A stretch of 64,000 nt of DNA from Alteromonas gilva (GCF_028595265.1 NZ_JAQQXP010000003.1:372001-436000); one strand, 5' to 3'; shown: positions 1-8,259, counted from the first letter of the stretch. A program made the numbers and translations. Notes: a model not told the origin generated them from the letters alone.

Positions 1-1
1 C

Positions 2-736
2 ACCGTTTCGCGCAAGTTATTGCAGCAATTGCCTGACTCAACGCAAGTGGCAATGATTTTAAACCCTACGTTGTCGGCCATTGAGCTGCTCGCCACAGTA
101 TGCGATGAACTAAACCTCGATTACGATCCACAGCAGGCCAGTCTTAAATATTTTACTGACATGATTTTAAAAAAGCTGGCCGCTAATCACAGCGCCGGCA
201 AGAACACGGTACTCATGATTGATGAAGCCCAGCATTTATTGCCTGAGGTGTTGGAGCAACTGCGTCTGCTCACCAATTTAGAAACCAACCGCGAAAAATT
301 GTTGAAGATCGTGCTGATTGGGCAGCCTGAGCTACAACAATTACTCAAGCGCAATGAACTGCGTCAGTTGGCACAGCGCATTACGGCCCGCTACCACCTG
401 TTACCGCTTAATGCCGATGAGGTGAAAGCCTATGTGAACCACCGTTTGAGTGTGGCAAATGGCGATATCAGCGTATTCAGTAAAGCCACTGTTCGGGCTA
501 TGTACCGGGTTACAGCGGGTATTCCCCGGGTGATTAATTTACTCTGTGACCGCGCGATGACACTGGCGTTTACTCAGCAACAACCGGTTGTTAAGCGACA
601 CTTGTTTATAGCGGCGGCGCAGCAAATTCTGGGTGATGATATTGTAGAACAACGGCTGCGCGGCCCGCGCACTATGATTTACGCCGCTATTTTTTGCTCG
701 GCCTTAATTGGTGGTTACCTGTGGGGGAGCGCATGA
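2..736 (+). CDS. GspA/ExeA-type AAA ATPase, 5' end outside window
   Basis: Partial gene; the reading frame is open from base 2 and continues upstream, so the true start and Walker A loop lie largely outside. The visible 244 residues show a Walker B segment (VLMIDEAQ, about visible residues 70-77), a sensor-like IGQPEL motif and an arginine-rich QRITARYHL segment, typical of the ExeA/GspA/MshM AAA family. GspA ATPases help assemble the type II secretion secretin through the cell wall. The protein ends immediately after one predicted membrane helix (about the last 20 residues). The periplasmic peptidoglycan-binding domain of Aeromonas ExeA is therefore absent. The stop overlaps the next gene's ATG (ATGA), so the pair is translationally coupled with a GspB-like protein. 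That favours GspA over the pilus protein MshM. Confidence 0.8.
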   Translation, partial: TVSRKLLQQLPDSTQVAMILNPTLSAIELLATVCDELNLDYDPQQASLKYFTDMILKKLAANHSAGKNTVLMIDEAQHLLPEVLEQLRLLTNLETNREKLLKIVLIGQPELQQLLKRNELRQLAQRITARYHLLPLNADEVKAYVNHRLSVANGDISVFSKATVRAMYRVTAGIPRVINLLCDRAMTLAFTQQQPVVKRHLFIAAAQQILGDDIVEQRLRGPRTMIYAAIFCSALIGGYLWGSA

Positions 737-1833
737 CCCGCATAATTGCCATTGAGCAGGCTGAACCAGGCATGATGATTGTGCGTGTGACCGCGCAAAA
801 TGGCCCGGTAAAAATCAATAAGTCAGGTTTGATTTCAAGCCCGGCAATGATTCAGGGGTTAATTGAAATGGGCGTACAGGAAATTGAGTACGACCCGGAT
901 CAAACGGTGGAAATATGTCAGGAAATACCGCTGTCGACCACCGAGCAAACGCCCACCCAGGCACTTTTGCGCGGCCAGTTTGATACCCGCGCGCAAAAAA
1001 CCGATAGTGCCATTAGCGATCAGTTTAATCGCAGTTTGTTTTTACCGTCGGTTAGTGGCTTGCCGGGCTGGTGGCAGCGCGGCGTGAAACCCGCTGTGCT
1101 GGCCATTGTTATGGCCCTTGGCGGGGCAGCAACAGGGTATGCACTAGCGCTGTTGCCAGAGGTCTTATCGCAAGCACTGACTCCGACCGAGTCAACGCGG
1201 TATCCAACACCAGCGACCCGGATTAACAGCGCGCCCTCACCTGCAGCCAGCGTTGACAATACGCCTGCGCAGACTAATGAAAAGATAGCGACAGCGCCTC
1301 AGCGTCAGCAGCAGGATGTCAGTGAGAGTGAGTTACCGGCCGGCCCTCAGACGTCGCCAAATCGCCAGGACAACCCCGTCAATACCGCCGAAAATGGTGT
1401 TTCGCCGTCGGCCCCGGTGGCTGATGAATTAGCTGCAACTACCGGCACACAAATTAACGCCGAGGCTCCCGAAAAAGACGTGGCGGTGTCGCCGGAACTG
1501 ATGGCACGATTTAACAAAGTGATGTCGGATCTCGAGCAGCAAGAGGAGCGTGGTGAGCCTATCAATAATGACACAGTAGTGAATATTCATGACGATATTC
1601 AGCGTGTTGATCAACTGCCTGCACGGTTACTCACCCGTTTGCCTTCGATGGATTTCAGTGCCCACATGTACGCGTCGCGGCCGGCCGATCGCTGGTTACG
1701 GGTGAATGGTGAGGATAAGAGTGAAGGAGACTGGATTAGCGATCGCGTACAGATAGTCAATATTGAAGCGCAACGGGTTATCCTGCGTTTTGAGGGTGAA
1801 GTGTTTGCGATGGCGGCGCTAACCGACTGGTAA
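733..1833 (+). CDS. gspB: GspB-like type II secretion protein with N-terminal DUF3391-like domain
   Basis: 366 residues from the ATG at 733, which overlaps the upstream stop; an in-frame TTG/CTG-type start further upstream would lie inside the ATPase gene. Residues 1-55 resemble the DUF3391 domain that usually precedes HD-GYP domains, and match the N-terminus of the protein at 1981-3183 (pattern IAI-x-PGM-x-V-x-RV, then GV-x-x-x-E). A linker follows, then one membrane helix (about 119-141), a long Pro/Ala/Thr/Gln-rich periplasmic stretch (about 150-260), and a GspB C-terminal domain (about 305-366) with LPSMDFSAHMY, RVNGEDKSEGDWI and FAMAALTDW. GspB works with GspA in secretin assembly. The GspB and membrane assignments are solid; the DUF3391 call is by visual alignment. 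Confidence 0.8.
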   Translation: MTRIIAIEQAEPGMMIVRVTAQNGPVKINKSGLISSPAMIQGLIEMGVQEIEYDPDQTVEICQEIPLSTTEQTPTQALLRGQFDTRAQKTDSAISDQFNRSLFLPSVSGLPGWWQRGVKPAVLAIVMALGGAATGYALALLPEVLSQALTPTESTRYPTPATRINSAPSPAASVDNTPAQTNEKIATAPQRQQQDVSESELPAGPQTSPNRQDNPVNTAENGVSPSAPVADELAATTGTQINAEAPEKDVAVSPELMARFNKVMSDLEQQEERGEPINNDTVVNIHDDIQRVDQLPARLLTRLPSMDFSAHMYASRPADRWLRVNGEDKSEGDWISDRVQIVNIEAQRVILRFEGEVFAMAALTDW

Positions 1834-1910
1834 TCGTTATGGGTGGCTCAGAGCTGGTCTGAGGTTGTCACCCTCAGGCCATTCAGGCCAGCCCCTGTGC
1901 CCATAGCAGG

Positions 1911-1928
1911 CAGCGCCGCAAGGCGCTG
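1911..1928. other. Perfect hairpin between convergent genes
   Basis: CAGCGCC-GCAA-GGCGCTG: a 7-bp perfect stem with a GCAA tetraloop, in the 147-bp gap between gspB and the HD-GYP-like gene. A second weak stem (CTGAGG/CCTCAG) lies at about 1858-1876. Neither is followed by a T-run on either strand, so it is not a canonical intrinsic terminator. It may still slow converging transcription or be an intergenic palindrome. Confidence 0.4.
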
Positions 1929-1980
1929 AAGTATACTCACCAGTACGACTGTTACCCTGTCCTCGTACCACTTACAGGCC

Positions 1981-3183
1981 CTAGTTATCCACCTGATTAA
2001 TAAAAACTTCTGAGAAAAACTTCGGCAGGTTAATAGAGAACTCATCGGGACCAATGCTCGACTCAATCTCATCGTTACTTTTGGCTAAATCAATGCGTTT
2101 GATTTCCTGAAAATTACCGCTGTTAATACTGTAAAAGGTCATTACCTGAGGGTGCAGCAAACTTGCCGGATTCTTGCGACTGATAATGCCCAGTTTACCG
2201 CTTTGCAGTTTTACCAAGGAGCCAATAGGGTACACACCTAACACGCCGATAAGTCGGTTTACTAATGACTGATCAAGGCCTTTGTTCTGTGCCAGGGACT
2301 TCAGTACTTTACTATTGGGATAGGCTTTGCCAAAGGGAGCTGGCATACCAAGCTGTGAATACTCATCTACAACGGCCGCTATTTGCGCCAGGGGATGAAT
2401 CTCATCGCCCTTTAAACCGTGCGGATAGCCAGTGCCGTCCAACCGTTCATGGTGCTGACTGATGATAGTGCTGATGACTTGGGGTATGTCACTATTGCCC
2501 TGCAACACCGCAAGCGATTCATCAATATGAGTTTGGTAAATCAAGGCATCTGTTGTGCTTAACTGGGCAAACGGAATACACAGCTCGCGGGGGATTTTTG
2601 CCATGCCGGTGTCCATAAGCAGTCCGGCGAGACTTGCATGTTCTACCGCTTCTTTGTCGAAGCCGGCGGCCTCGGCCAGAATCGCCATATAAATACTGCA
2701 GTTCAATGAATGCTCCAGCAGTAAATCATTGCCGCGCTGAACCATCGACAGACATACCGTTGCGGCCTGGTTTTCCAATACACCGTCAATAATATGTTCG
2801 GTCAGGGCTGTCAGCTTATTAACATCGGCGTCTTTTCCACTGCCTAGTTGTTGCAGAAAACGTTGCTGCACCGACTTGGCCTTATTAAACAGCGATTGGG
2901 CAGACTCGAGTCCGTCAGAATTTATCGCTTCTTTAGAATCGGCAGATGGCGCGGCTGGCGCACTTTTGGGGACCGGGGGGGCTGGCGTCTCAAGTGGCTC
3001 TGGTGCTGCGCCTTTTGAGGTATCAATTTCAACAAAATCGACGCCTTTGGCAATCAGCTTGTCAATGACCAAAGCGGAGCGAACCACGCCTTTTGAACGA
3101 ACCTTGACCTTATTCTTGTCATCGATAACTCGATTAACATACATACCGGGTTTTAATTCGTCGATAGCAATTCGCTGAAGCAT
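1981..3183 (-). CDS. HD-GYP-like protein with N-terminal DUF3391-like domain, degenerate HD motif
   Basis: 400 residues. The N-terminal 55 residues form a DUF3391-type domain (IAIDELKPGMYVNRV), followed by a Pro/Ala-rich linker (about 58-85) and an HD-GYP region (about 125-330). HD-GYP proteins hydrolyse cyclic di-GMP using metal ligands in an H...HD...H...HH...D pattern. Here H158, H219, the HHERLDGTGYP motif (244-254) and D273 are present. The usual HDIGK motif reads MDTGM (190-194), so the His of the HD pair and the following Lys are lost. The protein may bind c-di-GMP or act as a scaffold rather than as a full phosphodiesterase. The gene is monocistronic and converges on gspAB, whose GspB shares its N-terminal domain. 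Confidence 0.8.
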   Translation of the reverse strand: MLQRIAIDELKPGMYVNRVIDDKNKVKVRSKGVVRSALVIDKLIAKGVDFVEIDTSKGAAPEPLETPAPPVPKSAPAAPSADSKEAINSDGLESAQSLFNKAKSVQQRFLQQLGSGKDADVNKLTALTEHIIDGVLENQAATVCLSMVQRGNDLLLEHSLNCSIYMAILAEAAGFDKEAVEHASLAGLLMDTGMAKIPRELCIPFAQLSTTDALIYQTHIDESLAVLQGNSDIPQVISTIISQHHERLDGTGYPHGLKGDEIHPLAQIAAVVDEYSQLGMPAPFGKAYPNSKVLKSLAQNKGLDQSLVNRLIGVLGVYPIGSLVKLQSGKLGIISRKNPASLLHPQVMTFYSINSGNFQEIKRIDLAKSNDEIESSIGPDEFSINLPKFFSEVFINQVDN

Positions 3184-3304
3184 TTCCTCTCCATGATATG
3201 AATAAAACCTTTTGTAGCTATATGTAACTAAAGAAGGATTAGCGTTTTAGGACTGATACGCATAACTATAGCCTAAGTTGGCCCGGATGAAATGAATTTT
3301 CGAT

Positions 3305-3331
3305 TAGCCGCTCACTTATTGTAAGCGGCTA
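3305..3331 (-). terminator. Hairpin downstream of leuD, possible terminator
   Basis: On the minus strand TAGCCGCTTAC pairs with GTGAGCGGCTA around an AATAA loop (11 bp, one G-U), starting about 24 bases after the leuD stop. It is followed by AATCGAAAATT rather than a clear T-run, so it may end the leu transcript only weakly, or may be a 3' stabilising hairpin. Confidence 0.45.
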
Positions 3332-3354
3332 CACCCAGGCGGCGCATTGGCATG

Positions 3355-3966
3355 TTACAGCCAGGCAGGTTGTTTGGCTTCAAATTCTGCTATGTTGCGG
3401 TCTAGTTCCAGTGTCTGACCAATGGCATCGAGGCCTTTTATCAGGTTGTTCTTATGATGCTCTGCAATCTCAAACGGAATGGTTATTGCCCCTACAGATA
3501 ATGTTTGAGCAGGCAAATCGATGGTAATTTCAGCGTTGGCATCGTTGGTAACAGCATCGAACAACTGATCCATTTGCTTGCTTGGCAAGGCAATAGGCAG
3601 CAGCTGATTGTTCATGCAATTGCCATAAAAAATATCGGCAAAACTGGTCGCAATCACTGCCTTGAAACCATAATCAGTTAATGCCCAGGGCGCGTGCTCA
3701 CGACTGGAGCCGCAACCAAAATTTTCGCGGCATAACAGTATGCTGGCACCGGCATAGTCGGGTTTGTTGAGGACAAACTCAGGGTTAGGCTCTTTTTCTT
3801 GTAAGTCTAAGTAGCGCCAATCGTGAAACAGGTGCTTACCAAAGCCAGCGCGGCTGACACTGGTTAAAAACTGTTTAGGAATGATTTGGTCGGTGTCAAC
3901 ATTGGCCTGATCCAGCGGGCATGCAGTGCCGGTAAGAGTTGAGATACCTGTGGTCGTCTGGGTCAT
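3355..3966 (-). CDS. leuD: 3-isopropylmalate dehydratase small subunit
   Basis: 203 residues, the usual LeuD length. With LeuC it isomerises 2-isopropylmalate to 3-isopropylmalate in leucine biosynthesis; the small subunit supplies the swivel domain. Recognisable segments are DQANVDTDQIIPKQFL near residue 20, the GCGSSREHAPWAL motif near 85, and FADIFYGNCMNNQLLPI. It is the last gene of leuABCD, three bases after leuC. Its start is supported by the ribosome site CAGGAG formed by the last codons of leuC. Confidence 0.96.
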   Translation of the reverse strand: MTQTTTGISTLTGTACPLDQANVDTDQIIPKQFLTSVSRAGFGKHLFHDWRYLDLQEKEPNPEFVLNKPDYAGASILLCRENFGCGSSREHAPWALTDYGFKAVIATSFADIFYGNCMNNQLLPIALPSKQMDQLFDAVTNDANAEITIDLPAQTLSVGAITIPFEIAEHHKNNLIKGLDAIGQTLELDRNIAEFEAKQPAWL

Positions 3967-3969
3967 AAA

Positions 3970-5370
3970 TTACTCCTGAAAATCTCTGACGTCGGCAAAG
4001 CTGCCACGTAACGCGGCGGCGGCGGCCATGGCCGGACTGACCAGGTGAGTTCTTGCCCCGCGGCCCTGACGGCCTTCGAAGTTGCGGTTACTGGTTGAGG
4101 CACAGCGATCGCCTGCCGTTAACAGGTCGTCATTCATACCCAGACACATAGAGCATCCGGGCAAGCGCCATTCAAAGCCCGCTTCTTTAAAAATCACATC
4201 GAGCTGCTCCGCTTCGGCCTGACGTTTAACGGCGGCAGAACCGGGTACCACCATTGCTGTTACATTGGCGGCCACTTTGCCTTGTTTGGCTATTTTCGCC
4301 GCTGCACGCAAGTCTTCAATACGGCTATTCGTGCATGAACCAATAAATACGTGAGACACTTTTACATCAGCCAGTTTATCACCAGCGTTCAGCCCCATAT
4401 ATTGCAATGCCTTGCGGGCAGACTCCTGCTCCACACTATCGGTAAAGTCTTCCGGGCCCGGAATGGGGTCGGTTACACCAATTACCTGACCCGGGTTGGT
4501 GCCCCAGGTCACTTGTGGCGCGATATCTTTCGCTTCAAGTTCTACCACGGTATCAAAAGTTGCATCGGCATCGGAGTACAAAGTTTGCCAGTAGGCGAGT
4601 GCAGCATCCCAGTCACTGCCCTGTGGGGCAAATTCGCGACCTTTGAGGTAATCGAAAGTGGTTTGGTCGGGGGCGATTAAACCTGCTTTGGCGCCAGCTT
4701 CTATGCTCATGTTACAGATAGTCATACGTTCTTCCATCGATAAGGCTTCGATGGCGTCACCACAATATTCGATCACATGGGCGGTTGCCCCAGCGTGGCC
4801 AATCTTACCAATGATGGCAAGAATGATGTCTTTTGCCGTGGTACCCACTGCCAGCTTGCCATTGACTTTAATTTGCATAGTTTTAGCGCGGCTTTGCTTG
4901 AGTGTTTGCGTGGCCAGCACGTGCTCCACCTGAGACGTACCGATACCAAACGCGAGAGCACCAAAAGCGCCGTGGGTGGCAGTGTGCGAGTCACCGCAGA
5001 CTACCGTCATGCCGGGTAAAATCAGGCCCAGTTCCGGGCCCATGACGTGGACAATCCCTTGCTTTTGGTGGCCAACAGGGTACAACTTAATACCGTGTGC
5101 CTCACAGTTTTCTGCCAGGGTTTGCAACTGCAGCTTATTTTGCGGTCCACAGGCATCGAGTGCCAGGCTACGCGTGGAAATACTGTGATCCATGGTGGCA
5201 AACGTGCGATCAGGGCGGCGCACTTTGCGGCCCTTTTCGTTGAGCCCGGAAAATGCCTGGGGGCTGGTCACTTCGTGGATCAAGTGGCGGTCGATGTAGA
5301 TCAGGCTGTCGTCACCGATTTGATCGATAACGTGGGCCTGCCAGACTTTGTCATATAAGGTTTTAGCCAT
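3970..5370 (-). CDS. leuC: 3-isopropylmalate dehydratase large subunit
   Basis: 466 residues, matching E. coli LeuC in length. It is an aconitase-family [4Fe-4S] enzyme; the cluster ligands are the Cys of IGSCTNSR (about residue 345) and the two in PGCSMCLGMN (about 405-408). Other marks are VCGDSHTATHGAFGALAFGIGT and the C-terminal GRQGRGARTHLVSPAMAAAAA. It sits between leuB and leuD with spacings of 6 and 3 bases. The ribosome site CAGGAG is formed by the C-terminal codons of leuB. Its product must receive a cluster, presumably from the SUF system encoded later in this window. Confidence 0.97.
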   Translation of the reverse strand: MAKTLYDKVWQAHVIDQIGDDSLIYIDRHLIHEVTSPQAFSGLNEKGRKVRRPDRTFATMDHSISTRSLALDACGPQNKLQLQTLAENCEAHGIKLYPVGHQKQGIVHVMGPELGLILPGMTVVCGDSHTATHGAFGALAFGIGTSQVEHVLATQTLKQSRAKTMQIKVNGKLAVGTTAKDIILAIIGKIGHAGATAHVIEYCGDAIEALSMEERMTICNMSIEAGAKAGLIAPDQTTFDYLKGREFAPQGSDWDAALAYWQTLYSDADATFDTVVELEAKDIAPQVTWGTNPGQVIGVTDPIPGPEDFTDSVEQESARKALQYMGLNAGDKLADVKVSHVFIGSCTNSRIEDLRAAAKIAKQGKVAANVTAMVVPGSAAVKRQAEAEQLDVIFKEAGFEWRLPGCSMCLGMNDDLLTAGDRCASTSNRNFEGRQGRGARTHLVSPAMAAAAALRGSFADVRDFQE

Positions 5371-5376
5371 GAATTA

Positions 5377-6474
5377 TTACTCCTGACCTAAAATTGCATT
5401 AACGATAGCGTCACCAACCTGAGCGGTGGTTGCAGCCTGATGGCGCAGCTCCGCCGGTAATAATTCACCGGTAAGGGTGCCCGCTTCAAGGACGTTGACC
5501 ACGGCCTGATCGATGGCATCGGCTGCGTCGGTCAGATTGAGGCTGAACCGCAGCATCATCGACGCAGATAAAATTTGTGCAATAGGATTAGCAATCCCCT
5601 GACCGGCAATATCCGGCGCCGAGCCACCGGCCGGCTCATACATGCCGAAACCGTCTTCGTTTAAACTTGCTGAAGGCAGCAAGCCCATCGAACCGGTGAT
5701 CATCGCACATTCGTCAGAGATAATATCGCCAAACAGGTTGGAACACAGCATCACGTCAAAATGGGCCGGATCCTTTATCAGCTGCATTGTGGCGTTATCG
5801 ATGTAGATATGTTCCAGAGTCACCTCAGGATAGTCCTTAGCGACTTCTTCGGTGACTTCGCGCCACAACCTGCTGCACACCAGCACATTGGCCTTATCTA
5901 CAGAAGTAACGCGCTTAGAACGCTTCATGGCCGCTTCAAATGCACTCACCGCTATACGGCGTATTTCTTTTTTGCTGTAACGCATGGTATCAAAAGCGTA
6001 CTCAGCTTCGCCTTCGCCTTCCCGGCCTTTGGGTTGACCAAAGTAGATGCCGCTGGTTAATTCACGCACCACCAGTACATCGACACCGCTGGCGGCTATA
6101 TCGGCACGCAGCGGCGAGAGTGCTTCAAGACCTGCGTAAATTTTAGCCGGGCGTAAGTTGCTGAATAAATCAAAATGGCTGCGCAGGGTTAGCAAAGCCG
6201 CTCGCTCCGGACGCTGTTCCAACGGCAGGGTATCCCATTTGGGGCCGCCAATTGAACCGAACAAAATCGCGTCAGCCTGTTCACACCCTTGCAGTGTTTT
6301 GGCGGGCAGTGCTTCGCCTTCGGTATCGATGGCATAGCCTCCGACCGGGAAGTCAGTGCGATTAAATGACACCGCGAACTTTTGTTCAATAGCATCTAAT
6401 ACTTTGTTGGCTTCCTGCATGACTTCGGGGCCGATACCGTCTCCGGCGAGTACGGCTATGTTAAACTGGCTCAT
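5377..6474 (-). CDS. leuB: 3-isopropylmalate dehydrogenase
   Basis: 365 residues. NAD-dependent oxidation and decarboxylation of 3-isopropylmalate to 2-ketoisocaproate. Marks are the N-terminal AVLAGDGIGPEVMQEA, LRSHFDLFSNLRPAK, the VVRELTSGIYFGQPKGR substrate segment (about 135-155), and the nucleotide-binding region EPAGGSAPDIAGQGIANP near 285. The start ATG directly follows the leuA stop (TAAATG), with AGGAG supplied by the end of leuA, so translation is tightly coupled. Confidence 0.97.
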   Translation of the reverse strand: MSQFNIAVLAGDGIGPEVMQEANKVLDAIEQKFAVSFNRTDFPVGGYAIDTEGEALPAKTLQGCEQADAILFGSIGGPKWDTLPLEQRPERAALLTLRSHFDLFSNLRPAKIYAGLEALSPLRADIAASGVDVLVVRELTSGIYFGQPKGREGEGEAEYAFDTMRYSKKEIRRIAVSAFEAAMKRSKRVTSVDKANVLVCSRLWREVTEEVAKDYPEVTLEHIYIDNATMQLIKDPAHFDVMLCSNLFGDIISDECAMITGSMGLLPSASLNEDGFGMYEPAGGSAPDIAGQGIANPIAQILSASMMLRFSLNLTDAADAIDQAVVNVLEAGTLTGELLPAELRHQAATTAQVGDAIVNAILGQE

Positions 6475-8034
6475 TTATACTCCTGCTAAGCGTTCTTGTT
6501 GGTTCTTTTGCTGATCAATCTGATCGGCCAGATAGGTATTATTCAGTACAAAAATTAAGGCTTTTACGCCGGCTTCAACGATGTCCGTGGCAAGCCCGAT
6601 ACCATGGAAACGGCGGCCTTTATATTCTGTGATAACGCTTACCGATGCCAGGGCATCAGCGCCTTCACCTTTTGAATCGAGTTTAAAGTCGACCACTTCC
6701 AAATCCGTATGACCAAGCATGGCCATGATGGCTTTATAGGATGCATCCACCGGTCCGTTACCGGTTTCAGAGCGAGTGGTAAGCATATCACCAATCTTTA
6801 ATTGCACGGTGGCACTGGGGATAATTTCTTTACCCGATGTCGCATGCAGATACGTTAACTGATAGTGGGCCTGATCGTGTTTTTGCTGGTCGAAAAACAG
6901 CAGGGCTTCCAAATCATAGTCGTAAACCTGACCTTTTTTGTCGGCTAACTGCAAAAAGGCAGTATAAATGGCTTCCAGGTCGTAATCACTTTCCTTATAG
7001 CCCAGCTCATGCAGACGATGCTTTATTACATGTCGTCCTGAGCGGGAGGTCAGGTTCAGGTTGTTTTTGTTGATGCCAACACTTTCAGGCGTCATGATCT
7101 CGTAAGTATTTTGCGCTTTTAAGACACCATCCTGGTGAATACCAGAAGAGTGACTAAAAGCATTGGCCCCGACGATGGCTTTATTCGCCTGTACCGGCAT
7201 ATTACATAGCTGACTCACCAGCTTAGATGTGCGGCTGATTTCGCTACTGTTAATATTGGTATGCAGGCCATACAACGCCTGACGGGTTTGTAAGATCATG
7301 GCGATTTCTTCTAACGAGCTGTTGCCGGCCCGTTCGCCGATACCATTGATGGTACATTCTACCTGGCGAGCGCCGTTTTCTATCGCGGCTAAAGAGTTGG
7401 CGACAGCCAGACCCAGGTCGTTATGGCAGTGCACCGAAATAGTCGCCTTGTCGATATTCGGTACCCGTTCGAACAGCTGCTTAATAATTCCGCCAAACTC
7501 CGTAGGCGTAGTATAACCCACCGTATCGGGAATATTGACCGTCGTGGCGCCTGCGGCAATAACTGACTCGACCATGCGTGCCAGGTAACCAATTTCAGTG
7601 CGCCCGGCATCTTCACAGGAAAACTCCACGTCGTCAGTATAGCCGCGGGCTCGTTTTACTGCGGCGACAGCCATTTCCACTACATCATCCTGAGACTTCT
7701 TCAGCTTGCTGCTGACATGGATATCGGAGGTGGCAATAAATGTATGAATACGAAACTGATCAGCAACTTTCAGCGCTTCGCCGCAGGCATCAATGTCGGC
7801 GGGCAAAGCGCGCGACAAGCCGGCGATGGTGGAGTTTTTGATTTCACGGGCAATCATTTGCACCGATTTGAAATCACCGGGTGAAGAAACCGGAAAACCC
7901 GCTTCAATAATATCAACGCCGAGACGTTCGAGAGCCAGTGCGATTTGCAGTTTTTCTTTGGCACTTAAACTGGCTGGCAAAGCTTGTTCGCCGTCACGCA
8001 AGGTCGTATCAAATATTTTTACCTGATTCGTCAT
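6475..8034 (-). CDS. leuA: 2-isopropylmalate synthase
   Basis: 519 residues (E. coli LeuA 523). Condenses acetyl-CoA with 2-oxoisovalerate, the first committed step of leucine biosynthesis. The HMGL-like TIM barrel begins with FDTTLRDGEQALPASLS (about 8-24), with metal-binding HCHNDLGLAVANSL near 205 and NGIGERAGNSSLEEI near 232. SHSSGIHQDGVLK lies near 320. The C-terminal third (about 390-519) is the leucine-binding allosteric LeuA domain, so end-product inhibition is expected. It is the first structural gene after the attenuator at 8058-8183. The start at 8034 has GAGAG upstream. Confidence 0.97.
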   Translation of the reverse strand: MTNQVKIFDTTLRDGEQALPASLSAKEKLQIALALERLGVDIIEAGFPVSSPGDFKSVQMIAREIKNSTIAGLSRALPADIDACGEALKVADQFRIHTFIATSDIHVSSKLKKSQDDVVEMAVAAVKRARGYTDDVEFSCEDAGRTEIGYLARMVESVIAAGATTVNIPDTVGYTTPTEFGGIIKQLFERVPNIDKATISVHCHNDLGLAVANSLAAIENGARQVECTINGIGERAGNSSLEEIAMILQTRQALYGLHTNINSSEISRTSKLVSQLCNMPVQANKAIVGANAFSHSSGIHQDGVLKAQNTYEIMTPESVGINKNNLNLTSRSGRHVIKHRLHELGYKESDYDLEAIYTAFLQLADKKGQVYDYDLEALLFFDQQKHDQAHYQLTYLHATSGKEIIPSATVQLKIGDMLTTRSETGNGPVDASYKAIMAMLGHTDLEVVDFKLDSKGEGADALASVSVITEYKGRRFHGIGLATDIVEAGVKALIFVLNNTYLADQIDQQKNQQERLAGV

Positions 8035-8057
8035 GGCTGTCTCTCGTTATTGTAGTT

Positions 8058-8087
8058 AAAAAAAAACCCGTGCTAGGCACGGGTTTT
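8058..8087 (-). terminator. leu operon attenuator terminator
   Basis: On the minus strand AAAACCCGTGC pairs with GCACGGGTTTT around a CTA loop, followed by a T-run: a strong intrinsic terminator placed between the leader peptide and leuA. Its left arm (ACCCGTGC) is also complementary to GCACGGGT at 8114-8121, at the end of the leader peptide ORF. That gives the alternative antiterminator pairing needed for ribosome-controlled attenuation. Confidence 0.9.
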
Positions 8088-8111
8088 GTGTATTGATTCG
8101 CTGGTCGCAAT

Positions 8112-8183
8112 CTACCCGTGCAGTCTTGCTGCCATAAGGAGTAGAAGAGATAGTAAATAGGTACTGTATTGCGTATTAGGCAT
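8112..8183 (-). CDS. leuL: leu operon leader peptide
   Basis: A 23-codon ORF read directly from sequence: ATG at 8183, TAG at 8114-8112. It contains the run LLSLLLL encoded by TTA CTA TCT CTT CTA CTC CTT, and one more Leu near the end (7 of 23 residues). The last codons (CTG CAC GGG TAG) carry the segment that competes with the attenuator terminator's left arm. When Leu-tRNA is scarce a ribosome stalled in the Leu run would free this segment to pair, blocking the terminator and allowing leuABCD transcription. The upstream ribosome site (CGGTAAG) is modest. Position, Leu codons and competing stem together make this a confident call. Confidence 0.9.
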   Translation of the reverse strand: MPNTQYSTYLLSLLLLMAARLHG

Positions 8184-8230
8184 TATAACTTACCGTGATT
8201 TTTTTACAGTTGCGACCTTTGATGGCGGTA

Positions 8231-8259
8231 AATGTACAGGCTGGGCCTGATAAGGTCAA
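8231..8259 (-). promoter_or_regulatory. leu operon promoter
   Basis: Minus strand: TTGACC (8259-8254), 17-base spacer, TACATT (8236-8231). Transcription would begin near 8224, about 40 bases before the leuL start codon, which fits an attenuated amino-acid operon. Confidence 0.7.

Noticed and set aside
1858..1928. Integron attC or REP-type mobile palindrome between gspB and the HD-GYP-like gene
   Set aside because: Only two short hairpins occur once; there are no integron core sites, no neighbouring integrase and no second copy in the window.
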